DNA of 64,000 bases, taken from Vibrio cyclitrophicus. GTDB taxonomy: Bacteria; Pseudomonadota; Gammaproteobacteria; Enterobacterales; Vibrionaceae. Every line of letters starts with the position of its first letter. Within the stretch, counting starts at the first letter, position 1. Shown here one piece after another: positions 43,855 to 52,315 of this stretch. The stretch is taken from positions 62,001 to 126,000 of the forward strand of contig CP065367.1 of the NCBI GenBank assembly GCA_023206055.1, given 5' to 3'. The notes beneath the pieces are model-generated. The model was given only the letters and a program-made list of their open reading frames with translations. It had not been told where the DNA came from and did no database searches. The position numbers were made by a program, and so were the translations under genes.

Positions 43855-45632
43855 AAGGTGTTGATCTCAAGTACCTCAAGCACTTTTTTAAGTTTGCTAA
43901 GAAATACAAAGGCTCTGCCATTCTGGGTATTGCGATGCTTCCGCTGTCGGTCATCACGAGTTTGTTGTTCCCTTGGTTGATCATCCAAGTGATCGATGTT
44001 CACCTGAGCCAAGGGGATATGGATGGACTGCTCGAATACGTCTTCTATCTCGTTGCCGTGCTGGTGGCGAGCTACGTGGTGGATACCACCTATTCGTACA
44101 ACCTGCGTAAAACTGGTCAATACACGATAACTGATATGCGCTCAGTATTGTTTGCTCGCGTGCTCAAACTGCCGCGCAGCTATTTTGATAACACACCGAT
44201 TGGGGTAACGCTTTCACGATTAACCAGTGACTTGGAAACCATTGGCGAAACGTTTGTTCAGTCGGTTGTAGGGCTAGTTAAAGACAGCATCAATACCATT
44301 GCTCTGTTGGTGATGATGTTCTTCATTGACTGGCAGTTAACGGTGATTGTATTGATCATTATGCCGCCAGTGATGTATTTGACGGTCTATGTGAGAAACC
44401 GACTTCGAGCCTTATATAAGGTGACTCGTTCTTCGCTTGCTCGCGGTATTGGCTTTTTACAAGAAGTCTTACTTGGCATGAAAACCGTTCAGATGTACCG
44501 AGCGGAAGATCAAGTCGAGCGTCGTTATCAAGGCTATACCGATGAGTTTCTAAGAGCACAGAAGAAGATAAATAAGTACGATGCAATTTTGTTCTCGTTT
44601 ATCTCTGGTATCACCTCTATCACCATCGCGATCATGATTTGGTATGGCTCTGAGCAAGTGTTAGAAGGGGCACTCACCTTGGGTGTGCTGATTGCGTTCA
44701 TCAACACCTTAGAGAAGGTGTTTGTTCCGATTCGTGACTTTACTTCGCAGATCGCTTCGATTCAGAGTTCATTTGCAGCGTTTGACCATATTGAGGAGCT
44801 GTTTGTTGAGCCGACTGAAGAGGAAGGACGCAACCTGCTGCCATCTAACAAGGTTGAGAAACAACTCGAACAGTTTGTGAGCCTTGAGTTTAAGAACGTG
44901 AGCTTTCGTTACAAAGACGACTCTCCCTACGTTCTAAAGAATGTCTCGTTTGTATTGGAGAAAGGACATCAAATCGCGCTTGTGGGCTCGACGGGTTCGG
45001 GCAAGTCGACGATTCTGCGTCTGATCTCTAAAACCTACCAAGACTATGAAGGCAGCATTTTATTGAATGGAATAGAGCTGTCGCAGATTTCAAGCGAAGA
45101 CTCTGCTCATTTGTTCTCAATGATGATGCAAGACGTGCATTTGTTTGAAGAGACAATCCAATTCAATATCGCTTTGGGTAAAACGCATCTATCTAGAACT
45201 GAGGTTGAACAGGCTGCACGCTATGTTTATGCCGATAAGTTTATTGGACAACTCCCTCAAGGTTATGACTTCCATTTGGAAAAGAACGGTTCCAATTTGT
45301 CTGTGGGGCAAACGCAGCTTATCTCCTTTGCACGAGCGGTTGCACAGGGTGGGCAATTGATGATGCTTGATGAGGCGACCAGTTCGGTAGATTCAATCAC
45401 TGAAGACCTGATTCAAAAAGCAATGCAGCGCCTTTTCAAAGATAAAACCGTGATTGCGATTGCACACCGTTTGAGTACCGTTCGTCACTCGGACACGATT
45501 CTCGTGTTGGAAAAGGGTGAAATTGTTGAACAAGGTAATCATCAACACCTGGTGGCGCACAATGGCATTTATGCCGGCTTGTTGAAGGAATCGATTGTGA
45601 AAACAAGCGACTCTCAAGCAACGGTCGTCTGA
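43848..45632 (+). CDS. mdlB: MdlB-like ABC exporter half-transporter
   Basis: The partner of the preceding gene (594 aa) has the same six-helix plus ATPase plan. Walker A GSTGSGKST is near residue 380, and Walker B LMMLDEATSSVDS carries the catalytic glutamate. Its signature motif is LSVGQTQL rather than LSGGQ, so each half contributes one altered element to the two composite ATP sites. The substrate is unknown; E. coli MdlAB is only loosely described as multidrug-like. No terminator was recognised downstream. Confidence 0.88.
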   Translation: MLKGVDLKYLKHFFKFAKKYKGSAILGIAMLPLSVITSLLFPWLIIQVIDVHLSQGDMDGLLEYVFYLVAVLVASYVVDTTYSYNLRKTGQYTITDMRSVLFARVLKLPRSYFDNTPIGVTLSRLTSDLETIGETFVQSVVGLVKDSINTIALLVMMFFIDWQLTVIVLIIMPPVMYLTVYVRNRLRALYKVTRSSLARGIGFLQEVLLGMKTVQMYRAEDQVERRYQGYTDEFLRAQKKINKYDAILFSFISGITSITIAIMIWYGSEQVLEGALTLGVLIAFINTLEKVFVPIRDFTSQIASIQSSFAAFDHIEELFVEPTEEEGRNLLPSNKVEKQLEQFVSLEFKNVSFRYKDDSPYVLKNVSFVLEKGHQIALVGSTGSGKSTILRLISKTYQDYEGSILLNGIELSQISSEDSAHLFSMMMQDVHLFEETIQFNIALGKTHLSRTEVEQAARYVYADKFIGQLPQGYDFHLEKNGSNLSVGQTQLISFARAVAQGGQLMMLDEATSSVDSITEDLIQKAMQRLFKDKTVIAIAHRLSTVRHSDTILVLEKGEIVEQGNHQHLVAHNGIYAGLLKESIVKTSDSQATVV

Positions 45633-45852
45633 CCCCCTCAAGTCAGGTCGCCGTTTCAATAATATGGATTGGTGTTGCTTATGTTTCACCAATTTCTATT
45701 CTTTTCTAATATTCCCAGTAACTTAGGAAAAATTAAACATATTTTTCGATTATTAATATGTTATGATTTCCCTACTACTAAAGGGGTGTCTTCGGGCATC
45801 GGGATGTATGCGAGCAAACGTAAGTGCTTGTGTCAGTCACTTTCTGGCGAAT

Positions 45853-46131
45853 ATGGAATCGAAAATGTTGTTGGAAGAAGTTGTAGAAATTATCGAATTA
45901 ACCGACTCAGACCATTTATCTCAAGCAATGGAACTGTTTAATGAGCATGGTTTTGTTGATGCTGAGTCTTTACCTTTTATGAATGTTGTTTTTGAAACAG
46001 CTCCAGATCAACTTGCAAAGAAGCTGTCACAGATTGGCTTTAAAGGTTTAGTGCAAGTCGAAAAGAATGAAGATGCATCGGGATTCACCATTATTGATGC
46101 TGACCGCGTTTTGTTAAAAGTCTCAGCTTAG
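45853..46131 (+). CDS. Small protein of unknown function
   Basis: The protein (about 92 aa) is acidic and looks cytosolic, with alternating helix and strand (LLEEVVEIIELTDSDHL, then FMNVVFETAPDQLAKKL and GFTIIDADRVLLKV). I do not recognise the family. The frame is open from 45763, but that part translates as cysteine-rich, low-quality sequence. ATG 45853, or ATG 45865 with GGAA upstream, is more likely. It is co-oriented with the next small gene, 56 bp away. Confidence 0.6.
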   Translation: MESKMLLEEVVEIIELTDSDHLSQAMELFNEHGFVDAESLPFMNVVFETAPDQLAKKLSQIGFKGLVQVEKNEDASGFTIIDADRVLLKVSA

Positions 46132-46187
46132 TAAAAAGACTCTATCCAGTTCAGTAACACCCGTTATGATTATTTGAGGTTAACACA

Positions 46188-46622
46188 GTGACAACAGCAA
46201 CCGTTTCATCAACAGAGCAACACATTTCCAATGAATATGCGCTTTTAGGTGCATCGTTATTAGCGTCTCAAAAAGTTGAGTTGGCTCTGTTCAGTGTTAT
46301 CTCTAAGTTAGCTAAAGCACTACCAAAGGAAGCGCAACATCAACTAGGCTTGGACTTGGATACTTTTCTAAGAGAGAAGCCATGTGAGCAAGACTCAACG
46401 TTGAGTTTGTACGCGCAAAAATTTGGTGAGCAACTTCCTTTGCAAAAAAATGAAATCAGCGATTTTATTTATCATCGAAATCTCGTTACCCGTAGCTTTT
46501 GGCGAGTGACTGGCGCTGATGTAAAAGGCGGCGAAAAACTTGAAAATCCAGAGCTCTACTTAAAAGAGTTCTTAGCCAAATGTGAATATTGGCAAGTGAT
46601 GCTCGATACTCAAAAGAACTGA
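46188..46622 (+). CDS. Hypothetical helical protein
   Basis: The protein (144 aa) is predicted to be mainly helical and cytosolic, with no signal peptide or cofactor motif. The central part reads QKVELALFSVISKLAKALP and the end is ELYLKEFLAKCEYWQVML. It may pair functionally with the preceding small gene because of spacing, but I cannot name a family. GAGG precedes the GTG start codon. A hairpin terminator follows. Confidence 0.68.
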   Translation: MTTATVSSTEQHISNEYALLGASLLASQKVELALFSVISKLAKALPKEAQHQLGLDLDTFLREKPCEQDSTLSLYAQKFGEQLPLQKNEISDFIYHRNLVTRSFWRVTGADVKGGEKLENPELYLKEFLAKCEYWQVMLDTQKN

Positions 46623-46639
46623 GCACTTAAATAGATTGA

Positions 46640-46672
46640 ATAAAGCCATAGCTTACACGTTATGGCTTTTTT
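46640..46672 (+). terminator. Terminator after hypothetical gene
   Basis: AAAGCCATA and TATGGCTTT pair around a loop of about ten bases with T-rich TTTTG after it; the convergent cytochrome b561 gene lies just beyond. Confidence 0.8.
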
Positions 46673-46703
46673 GTTTGTGCTAAAAAGTCTGTATTATTTA
46701 AAT

Positions 46704-47267
46704 CTAGATCATCATCTTCAACACGTAATTCTTAGAAATGAAGTGATGTTTGAGCGCTGCACTAATATGCAAAAGGATCAAACAAGCAAGGGCAATACAA
46801 CTGGCACGATGTAAATAGAAAAAGAAGCTGTTGATTGCGGGGGCGGTTATTAGATTATCGACCGTCGTCAGCCAAAATAATGAGTACGGTTCTTTAAGCA
46901 TTAAATAACCGGTGCTGAAAACCATGAACATAACGAGATACATGAGTGAATGGGCGAGCTTGGCAATGCATATTTGACCAGCAGCCACAGATGAAGGCAT
47001 GGGCGGTGAGGTTCTAAAATGACTCCATACATATCGTATCGCCAACAAAGGAGTAGCGACAGTAGCCAGCGACATGTTGAGCACTGACAAGAAAGAAAAT
47101 AGCTCTGGATTATCGGTGACAAAGTGCATTACATACCCTGCGGTAGTTGCATAGATGATCACAGAAGCCATCACCCAGTGCAGCACACGGCTTAGCAAAT
47201 CGTATCGTGGATTATTCAAATTAACCTCGTTCTGAACGTTATAACAACAATTTTCAAATAGATGCAA
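46704..47267 (-). CDS. Cytochrome b561 family protein
   Basis: This diheme inner-membrane protein (187 aa) has four helices. Likely heme-ligand histidines appear in RVLHWVMAS near residue 30, VMHFVTD near residue 47, LAHSLMYLV near residue 106 and ILLHISAALKHHF near residue 166. The family passes electrons from quinol, including removing superoxide in E. coli CybB. The start is uncertain: ATG 47267 adds a polar leader, while TTG 47219 has an ACGAGGT site just upstream. It is a single leftward gene. Confidence 0.85.
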   Translation of the reverse strand: MHLFENCCYNVQNEVNLNNPRYDLLSRVLHWVMASVIIYATTAGYVMHFVTDNPELFSFLSVLNMSLATVATPLLAIRYVWSHFRTSPPMPSSVAAGQICIAKLAHSLMYLVMFMVFSTGYLMLKEPYSLFWLTTVDNLITAPAINSFFFYLHRASCIALACLILLHISAALKHHFISKNYVLKMMI

Positions 47268-47494
47268 AAACTAGCTTTTAGTATATTTTCATCGCGAATT
47301 AATTATATCGAACAGTAATACGCCGTATTCTCCTTAATTATAAATTAATGATGTTGCTTCAAGTGTTTTATAATTATCAATGATGTTTTAAAGTGTTAAT
47401 TCCAATACAAACAAGGCAAACTTGCCGACTTCCTAGCTTGTATGCCTATAACGAGATACAGTTAGTTTAAAGCTAAATATATAAGGAATGTATA

Positions 47495-48334
47495 ATGCTT
47501 CGAATCTTATTGATTGCGGTTATCTCGGTGTTCAGCACGATGAGTTTTGCAAACGAAGAGGTTAAGTACTCAGATCAAGAGTATTTGGATAGACCATTGA
47601 TGGAACGTTACATCTTGGATGAGTTGAAGCAATTGCGCATGGAGCAACAAGATCTCGAAAGGCGTTTAACGATCCAAATGACCGATCGTGAACTCTCTGT
47701 CGCAGATAAGTCGTTGAATTACGCTAATGTAACCGTAACCTATTTCTTCTATATTATTGCTGGTGTTGCTTCCTTGATTGCATTGGTAGGTTGGCAATCG
47801 CTCAAAGAGTTGAAACACACCACTAAAGAGATGGCTGATCAGCGACTCAACTCGATTGCTCAAGACTATGAGAAGAAGTTTAACGTTCTTGAAAGGGATC
47901 TTAAGCGTAAGACTCGAATTATCTCAGAGAACAACCGTGAAATCGAAATCATCAACGAAATTCATAATTTATGGTTGAGGGCTCAGAATGCTCAAACCGC
48001 TGAGCAGAAAATGGAAATCTACGATGAGATCTTAAAAGTCCGCCCGGGTGATTTAGAAGCACTAACTTACAAAGCCGATGCAGCAATGGACATGCAAGAA
48101 TACCACTGGGCGATGAGCTTATGTAATCGCGTGTTGGAAGTGGACGATCAAAACGCTCACGCCTTGTATCAACGTGCTTGTGCTTACGCAAGGTTAGGTG
48201 CTGAAGGACAAGCGATCGATGACTTAGAGCGCTCTATCGAAGCCAGTGGTTCAATGCGAGAGTTATTGGCTGATGAACCTGACTTTGAGATGCTACGCGG
48301 CTTAGAACGCTTCGAAGCACTTCGTGAAGAGTAA
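47495..48334 (+). CDS. Membrane-anchored TPR protein
   Basis: The protein (279 aa) starts with a signal peptide (residues 1-19, ending SFA). A charged helical segment follows, then one membrane helix near residues 85-105 (FFYIIAGVASLIALVGW). Next is a coiled-coil rich in charged residues (about 110-160), and then tetratricopeptide-type helices from about residue 165 (AQTAEQKMEIYDEILKVRPGDLEALTYKADAAM). It therefore has its TPR part on the cytoplasmic side if the signal is cleaved. The TPRs suggest a scaffold role, partner unknown. AAGGAA precedes the ATG. Confidence 0.75.
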   Translation: MLRILLIAVISVFSTMSFANEEVKYSDQEYLDRPLMERYILDELKQLRMEQQDLERRLTIQMTDRELSVADKSLNYANVTVTYFFYIIAGVASLIALVGWQSLKELKHTTKEMADQRLNSIAQDYEKKFNVLERDLKRKTRIISENNREIEIINEIHNLWLRAQNAQTAEQKMEIYDEILKVRPGDLEALTYKADAAMDMQEYHWAMSLCNRVLEVDDQNAHALYQRACAYARLGAEGQAIDDLERSIEASGSMRELLADEPDFEMLRGLERFEALREE

Positions 48335-48365
48335 TGTGTGAGGTAAAGATCCTTGTTAACTAAGG

Positions 48366-48388
48366 TGGTGAGCTTTGTATGCTCACCA
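48366..48388 (+). terminator. Possible hairpin terminator after TPR gene
   Basis: TGGTGAGC and GCTCACCA pair around seven bases, but only a short T-poor tail (TACTTTC) follows, so its activity is uncertain. Confidence 0.45.
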
Positions 48389-48497
48389 TACTTTCACACC
48401 TATCGCGCTATGGTTTCTTACATTTCATTTATTTTTTTGATTGAATTGTTATGTTATAACACTTTTTAAGTTCCTCGTTATAACCGCTAAGTATTTT

Positions 48498-49754
48498 ATG
48501 AAGTTCCTCCGTATTGGCCTGATCGTTATTGCTATCAGTGCATTTTCCCTTGCTGCTTTGCTTTCTTTTCACTCCGAGCCAGCACCAGAAATCTCTATAA
48601 AAATAACACCTTATCAAGGTTATCAACCGAATGATGAGGGGGGTGTCGACTCTCAACCGACTCCCAGCTCTTTGGTCAAAGTCCATTATTTTGTGAAAGT
48701 TGGCGATACGCTAAGCAACATCTTTTCGTCATGGCAACTGCCTTATGGAACCGTTCAAAAGGTGATGGAAGCGGATCTGGAGTCTTTGAAGCTCGACACA
48801 ATAAAACCTGGTGACCACCTAGAGTTGCTTTTGGATAGTGACTCTAAACAACTCGTCGAGCTGATTTTCCATGAAAGTTTGGTAGAGCAAGCTGCCTTTA
48901 CTCGAAATGACGATGGAAGTTTTGACTACCAATTCAATGAAATTCCTGGCGAATGGAAGGAAAAGCTCTATACGGGCACCGTTCATGGCAGTTTTTCAAC
49001 GTCAGCATATAAAGCGGGGTTAACTACTAACCAGATAGCCAATATCACCCGCACACTAAAAGACAAAGTCAACTTCGCTCGTGAGCTGAGAGCAGGTGAC
49101 AGCTTTAATGTATTGGTCAAAGAGCAGTACACGGATGATCACTTAACGGGCAAAACAGAAATTCAAGGTATCTCAATTCAATTAAGAAACCGAGAAGTGG
49201 CAGCTTTTCTAGCACCAGATGGTCTTTTTTATGACAGAGAAGGAAATAGTTTAGAGCAAGCCTTTGATAGATACCCAGTCGACAGAAAATTCCGAAGAAT
49301 CACTTCTTCGTTCAATCCGACACGAAGACACCCAGTAACTGGACGAATCTCACCGCACAATGGTACCGACTTTGCTACACCTGTAGGTTCACCTATCTAC
49401 TCAACTGGTGATGGTCGTGTGGTGGCACTTCGTGACCACCCGTATGCTGGTAAATATTTGGTTATTGAACACAACAGCGTATATACGACGCGTTATCTTC
49501 ACTTGAGCCGCTTCTTAGTTAAGAAAGGTCAGCAAATTAAGCGAGGTCAGAAAATTGCGCTATCGGGTGCTACTGGTCGTATTACTGGCCCGCACTTGCA
49601 CTTTGAGGTATTGGTACGTGGTCGCGCCGTCGATGCAATGAAGGCGAACTTACCAATGGCAAGCTCAATTATGCCTAAAGATAGAAAAGAGTTTTTGGCT
49701 CGAATTGCCTCTTTTGATGCCATGATTTCTGAGCCAGCAGATCGTGCGAGTTAG
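48498..49754 (+). CDS. M23 family peptidoglycan endopeptidase
   Basis: The protein (about 418 aa) has an N-terminal membrane anchor (IGLIVIAISAFSLAALL), an OapA/LysM-like segment (VKVGDTLSNIFSSWQLP), and a C-terminal M23 metallopeptidase domain. Zinc ligands are visible: the histidine and aspartate in SPHNGTDFATPVG near residue 290, and the HLHFEV triad near residue 370. It resembles MepM/YebA endopeptidases, which cut D-Ala-mDAP cross-links during cell-wall growth. ATG 48498 gives a normal anchor; the frame is open from 48441. Confidence 0.9.
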   Translation: MKFLRIGLIVIAISAFSLAALLSFHSEPAPEISIKITPYQGYQPNDEGGVDSQPTPSSLVKVHYFVKVGDTLSNIFSSWQLPYGTVQKVMEADLESLKLDTIKPGDHLELLLDSDSKQLVELIFHESLVEQAAFTRNDDGSFDYQFNEIPGEWKEKLYTGTVHGSFSTSAYKAGLTTNQIANITRTLKDKVNFARELRAGDSFNVLVKEQYTDDHLTGKTEIQGISIQLRNREVAAFLAPDGLFYDREGNSLEQAFDRYPVDRKFRRITSSFNPTRRHPVTGRISPHNGTDFATPVGSPIYSTGDGRVVALRDHPYAGKYLVIEHNSVYTTRYLHLSRFLVKKGQQIKRGQKIALSGATGRITGPHLHFEVLVRGRAVDAMKANLPMASSIMPKDRKEFLARIASFDAMISEPADRAS

Positions 49755-49789
49755 AGATATTCAAGCCTAAGTTGGCCAACGAATATAAT

Positions 49790-49830
49790 CACGCCCCTTA
49801 GTTAGCGATTTAGCTAAGGGGCGTTTTTCT
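49790..49830 (+). terminator. Terminator after M23 peptidase gene
   Basis: ACGCCCCTTAG and CTAAGGGGCGT form an 11-bp stem, followed by TTTTT. Confidence 0.9.
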
Positions 49831-49861
49831 AGGTAATCACACGATTTAGCGAGTGATTCAG

Positions 49862-50182
49862 TTAAGCAACCACCACCGCTGTGCCGCTTGCTGAAACCAT
49901 CAGCATACCATTGCCTGTACCTAGTACTTCGTAATCGATATCAACACCAACCACCGCGTTTGCACCTGCTTCAATGGCTTTCTGCTCTAGTTCTTTGAAT
50001 GCGTAGTTACGTGCTTTCTCTAATTCTTTCTCGTAGGTACCAGAGCGACCACCCACAAAGTCACGAATTCCTGAAAACATATCTTTGAAAACGTTCACCC
50101 CTAGAATCGCTTCTCCGGCAATAACCCCTTTGTAATCGACAATGCGCTTGCCTTCGACTGATTGTGTGGTGGTAATAATCAT
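49862..50182 (-). CDS. ybjQ: YbjQ/UPF0145 family protein
   Basis: This is a 106-aa cytosolic protein with no known reaction that forms pentamers in structures of the family. The signature is clear: VEGKRIVDYKGVIAGEAILG near the start, then ALEELEQ-like KELEQKAIEAGANAVVGVDIDYE near residues 64-84. Length is normal. AGAGG precedes the ATG. It is 36 bp downstream of the LysR gene in the same orientation and may share its transcript. Confidence 0.9.
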   Translation of the reverse strand: MIITTTQSVEGKRIVDYKGVIAGEAILGVNVFKDMFSGIRDFVGGRSGTYEKELEKARNYAFKELEQKAIEAGANAVVGVDIDYEVLGTGNGMLMVSASGTAVVVA

Positions 50183-50218
50183 AATGGCCTCTTGTAAGCT
50201 TGCTGAGCTGTCACTCGC

Positions 50219-51166
50219 TTATTGATTGATAGTTTGGTCTTGTTCCTGAATGTCATCGTTCAGTGCTGTCTCTGAGCGTGTGAATTCATGTCTTAACCAT
50301 GTTCTCAGTTTTAGCACACTTTCTTGTTTTAATTTGTTTTTTGGGCAAACAAAATAGAAATCTTGGTGTGGGTTAGCCACTGGCTCACCAAGCTCTACCA
50401 GCATCCCGTGGCTAATGTCATCTTTCACAAACAAGCGGTGAGTGACCAATACACCAAGTGACCGAATTGCTCCTTGCACAGCTTGAATCGAAACATCGAA
50501 CGTCAAGTTACTGTGGAAGGTGGGCATAGGGATTTGGTAATGATCGCACCACACTTGCCAGTCATGCTTTCGCCTAGGGTTAAAGACACCAATGGTCGGG
50601 TTTTGTTTCACGAGTTGTTCAACGCTTAATCCCGTTTGGTTTTTCAATAGTGCGGGGCTGCAGACTAAAACCAGATCATCATCGCCGAGCTTTTCGCTGT
50701 AATACTGATCCCATTCATTCGGTTTGCCGTGCACAAGGGCAATATCGACGCCTTCCTGCTCGATATCAAAAGGGCCAGTTAAAGTGGAAATACGGATATC
50801 GAGTGAGGGAGCAAAAGCTTGGAAGTCGGGGACGCGGGGAATCCACCAGTGCATTGCGAGTGAGTTCACCATGTTGAGAGTGATGCGATGATCGTTAGGC
50901 GTTTTTGCCAATTCTTCTGTGGCTTCGATTACTTGTTCGAGCGCGGGCGCGACTTTTCGATAATATCGCTTACCGGCGGCATTAAGAACAACACGGCGAC
51001 CGACTCGTTGAAACAGCGGTTTGTTGACCAGTTGCTCCAATGACTTGATAGCTTGACTTACCGCAGAGTGACTGACATACAACACCCGAGCGGCGTCAGT
51101 CATGCTGCCAGTTTCAGCGACAGCAATGAAAGCATAAACGGATTTAAGCGGAACGAGTTTCTTCAT
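50219..51166 (-). CDS. LysR-family transcriptional regulator
   Basis: The protein (315 aa) has an N-terminal winged helix (AVAETGSMTDAARVLYVSHSAVSQAIKSLEQ in order) and a periplasmic-binding-like effector domain. The subfamily resembles GcvA/AmpR-type regulators (TGPFDIEQEGVDIALVHG). It diverges from the DMT transporter gene at 51258 by about 90 bp, so regulation of that transporter is the simplest inference. AAGGA precedes the start. Confidence 0.9.
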   Translation of the reverse strand: MKKLVPLKSVYAFIAVAETGSMTDAARVLYVSHSAVSQAIKSLEQLVNKPLFQRVGRRVVLNAAGKRYYRKVAPALEQVIEATEELAKTPNDHRITLNMVNSLAMHWWIPRVPDFQAFAPSLDIRISTLTGPFDIEQEGVDIALVHGKPNEWDQYYSEKLGDDDLVLVCSPALLKNQTGLSVEQLVKQNPTIGVFNPRRKHDWQVWCDHYQIPMPTFHSNLTFDVSIQAVQGAIRSLGVLVTHRLFVKDDISHGMLVELGEPVANPHQDFYFVCPKNKLKQESVLKLRTWLRHEFTRSETALNDDIQEQDQTINQ

Positions 51167-51257
51167 TGGTAAGTTTTCCTTACAGTTATGGTTAATATTA
51201 CTCGCTATTTTTCATTACGTCACGCCTCTAAAATAGATGTCATAGGAGGTGATAATT

Positions 51258-52268
51258 ATGTCTGATATTACCAAGGCAACGACTTTCATGTTGTTGTCGA
51301 CGTTCAGTTTGTCTTTAAGTGGCTTAATGGCCAAGTATCTATCTGAAGCGATGCCCATTTCGTTGTTGAGCTTTGTGCGCTTTTTCTTACCCAGTCTGTT
51401 CTTATTTCTTTTTCTTACCTTTTACAAAATCAGCAAGCCGACACGAGAGATGTGGAAGCCTTTGGTGATGCGTGCAATCTTTATGGTGGCGTGTCAGTGG
51501 TGCTTCCTCACATCACTGCAAACCTTAACCTTGGTTGAAGGTGTAGTGTTATTCAGTACGGGTCCTTTGTTTATCCCATTGTTAGAAAAATTAATATTCG
51601 GAACTAAGATTCATACAACGACCATCGTTTGTTTGGCGATAACCTTTGTTGGCGTAGTGCTGATGGCAGGGGATTGGTCGCAGTTTGAGTTGGGTTCGGA
51701 GTTTTTTAGACCGGCGCTGTTGCTGGGTTTATTGGCGGGCATGTTTAATTCAGGCTCACAAGTCAGCTTATATCGAGCATCCAAGACGAGCCTTTCGCCA
51801 GCAGAGCTTAACGCGTGGACGTTTCTAGTTGCGGCAATCATTGTGATTCCTATGGTTGTGTTTACTTCAGTGTCTGCGGATCCAGAGGTAATTGAAAGCA
51901 CAGGCAGCTTGTCGGCGTTGTTGTCTTTTGATGACTTACGTTGGATAGGGCTGGGCGCACTTGGATTAGCGTTGTTCACCATCAATACGCAGATCTTCCG
52001 TTCGAAAGCGTACAAGTTGGCAGACAGTGGCTCCCAATTAGCACCTCTGATTTTTACTAACATGCTGTTTAGTGCGTTATGGCAGGGCTTGTTCTTTGAT
52101 GATGTATTTTCTACTCAGCAGATGATTGGCATTAACCTAATTGTCGTGGCGAGCATCACCAATACATTGCTGGCAAAAAGACACAGCAAGGCGAAAGCCA
52201 ACCAGAGACCGCACACCACAATGGTGGTAGCGAATAAAGCGGTGTTGGACTCTGCAGCTAAAAGCTAA
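51258..52268 (+). CDS. DMT superfamily (EamA) transporter
   Basis: The protein (336 aa) has ten helices in two EamA repeats (FMLLSTFSLSLSGLMAKYLSE at the start, then LLGLLAGMFNSGSQVSLYRASK). It has a short basic tail. The ATG at 51258 is preceded by AGGAGGTGAT; the in-frame GTG at 51249 falls within that ribosome site and is rejected. It is divergent from a LysR regulator, a common arrangement for efflux genes. The substrate is unknown. Confidence 0.87.
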   Translation: MSDITKATTFMLLSTFSLSLSGLMAKYLSEAMPISLLSFVRFFLPSLFLFLFLTFYKISKPTREMWKPLVMRAIFMVACQWCFLTSLQTLTLVEGVVLFSTGPLFIPLLEKLIFGTKIHTTTIVCLAITFVGVVLMAGDWSQFELGSEFFRPALLLGLLAGMFNSGSQVSLYRASKTSLSPAELNAWTFLVAAIIVIPMVVFTSVSADPEVIESTGSLSALLSFDDLRWIGLGALGLALFTINTQIFRSKAYKLADSGSQLAPLIFTNMLFSALWQGLFFDDVFSTQQMIGINLIVVASITNTLLAKRHSKAKANQRPHTTMVVANKAVLDSAAKS

Positions 52269-52315
52269 CCACTGAGCTTATGAAACTTATCAAGCTTATC
52301 CTCTGAATGGTTAGC

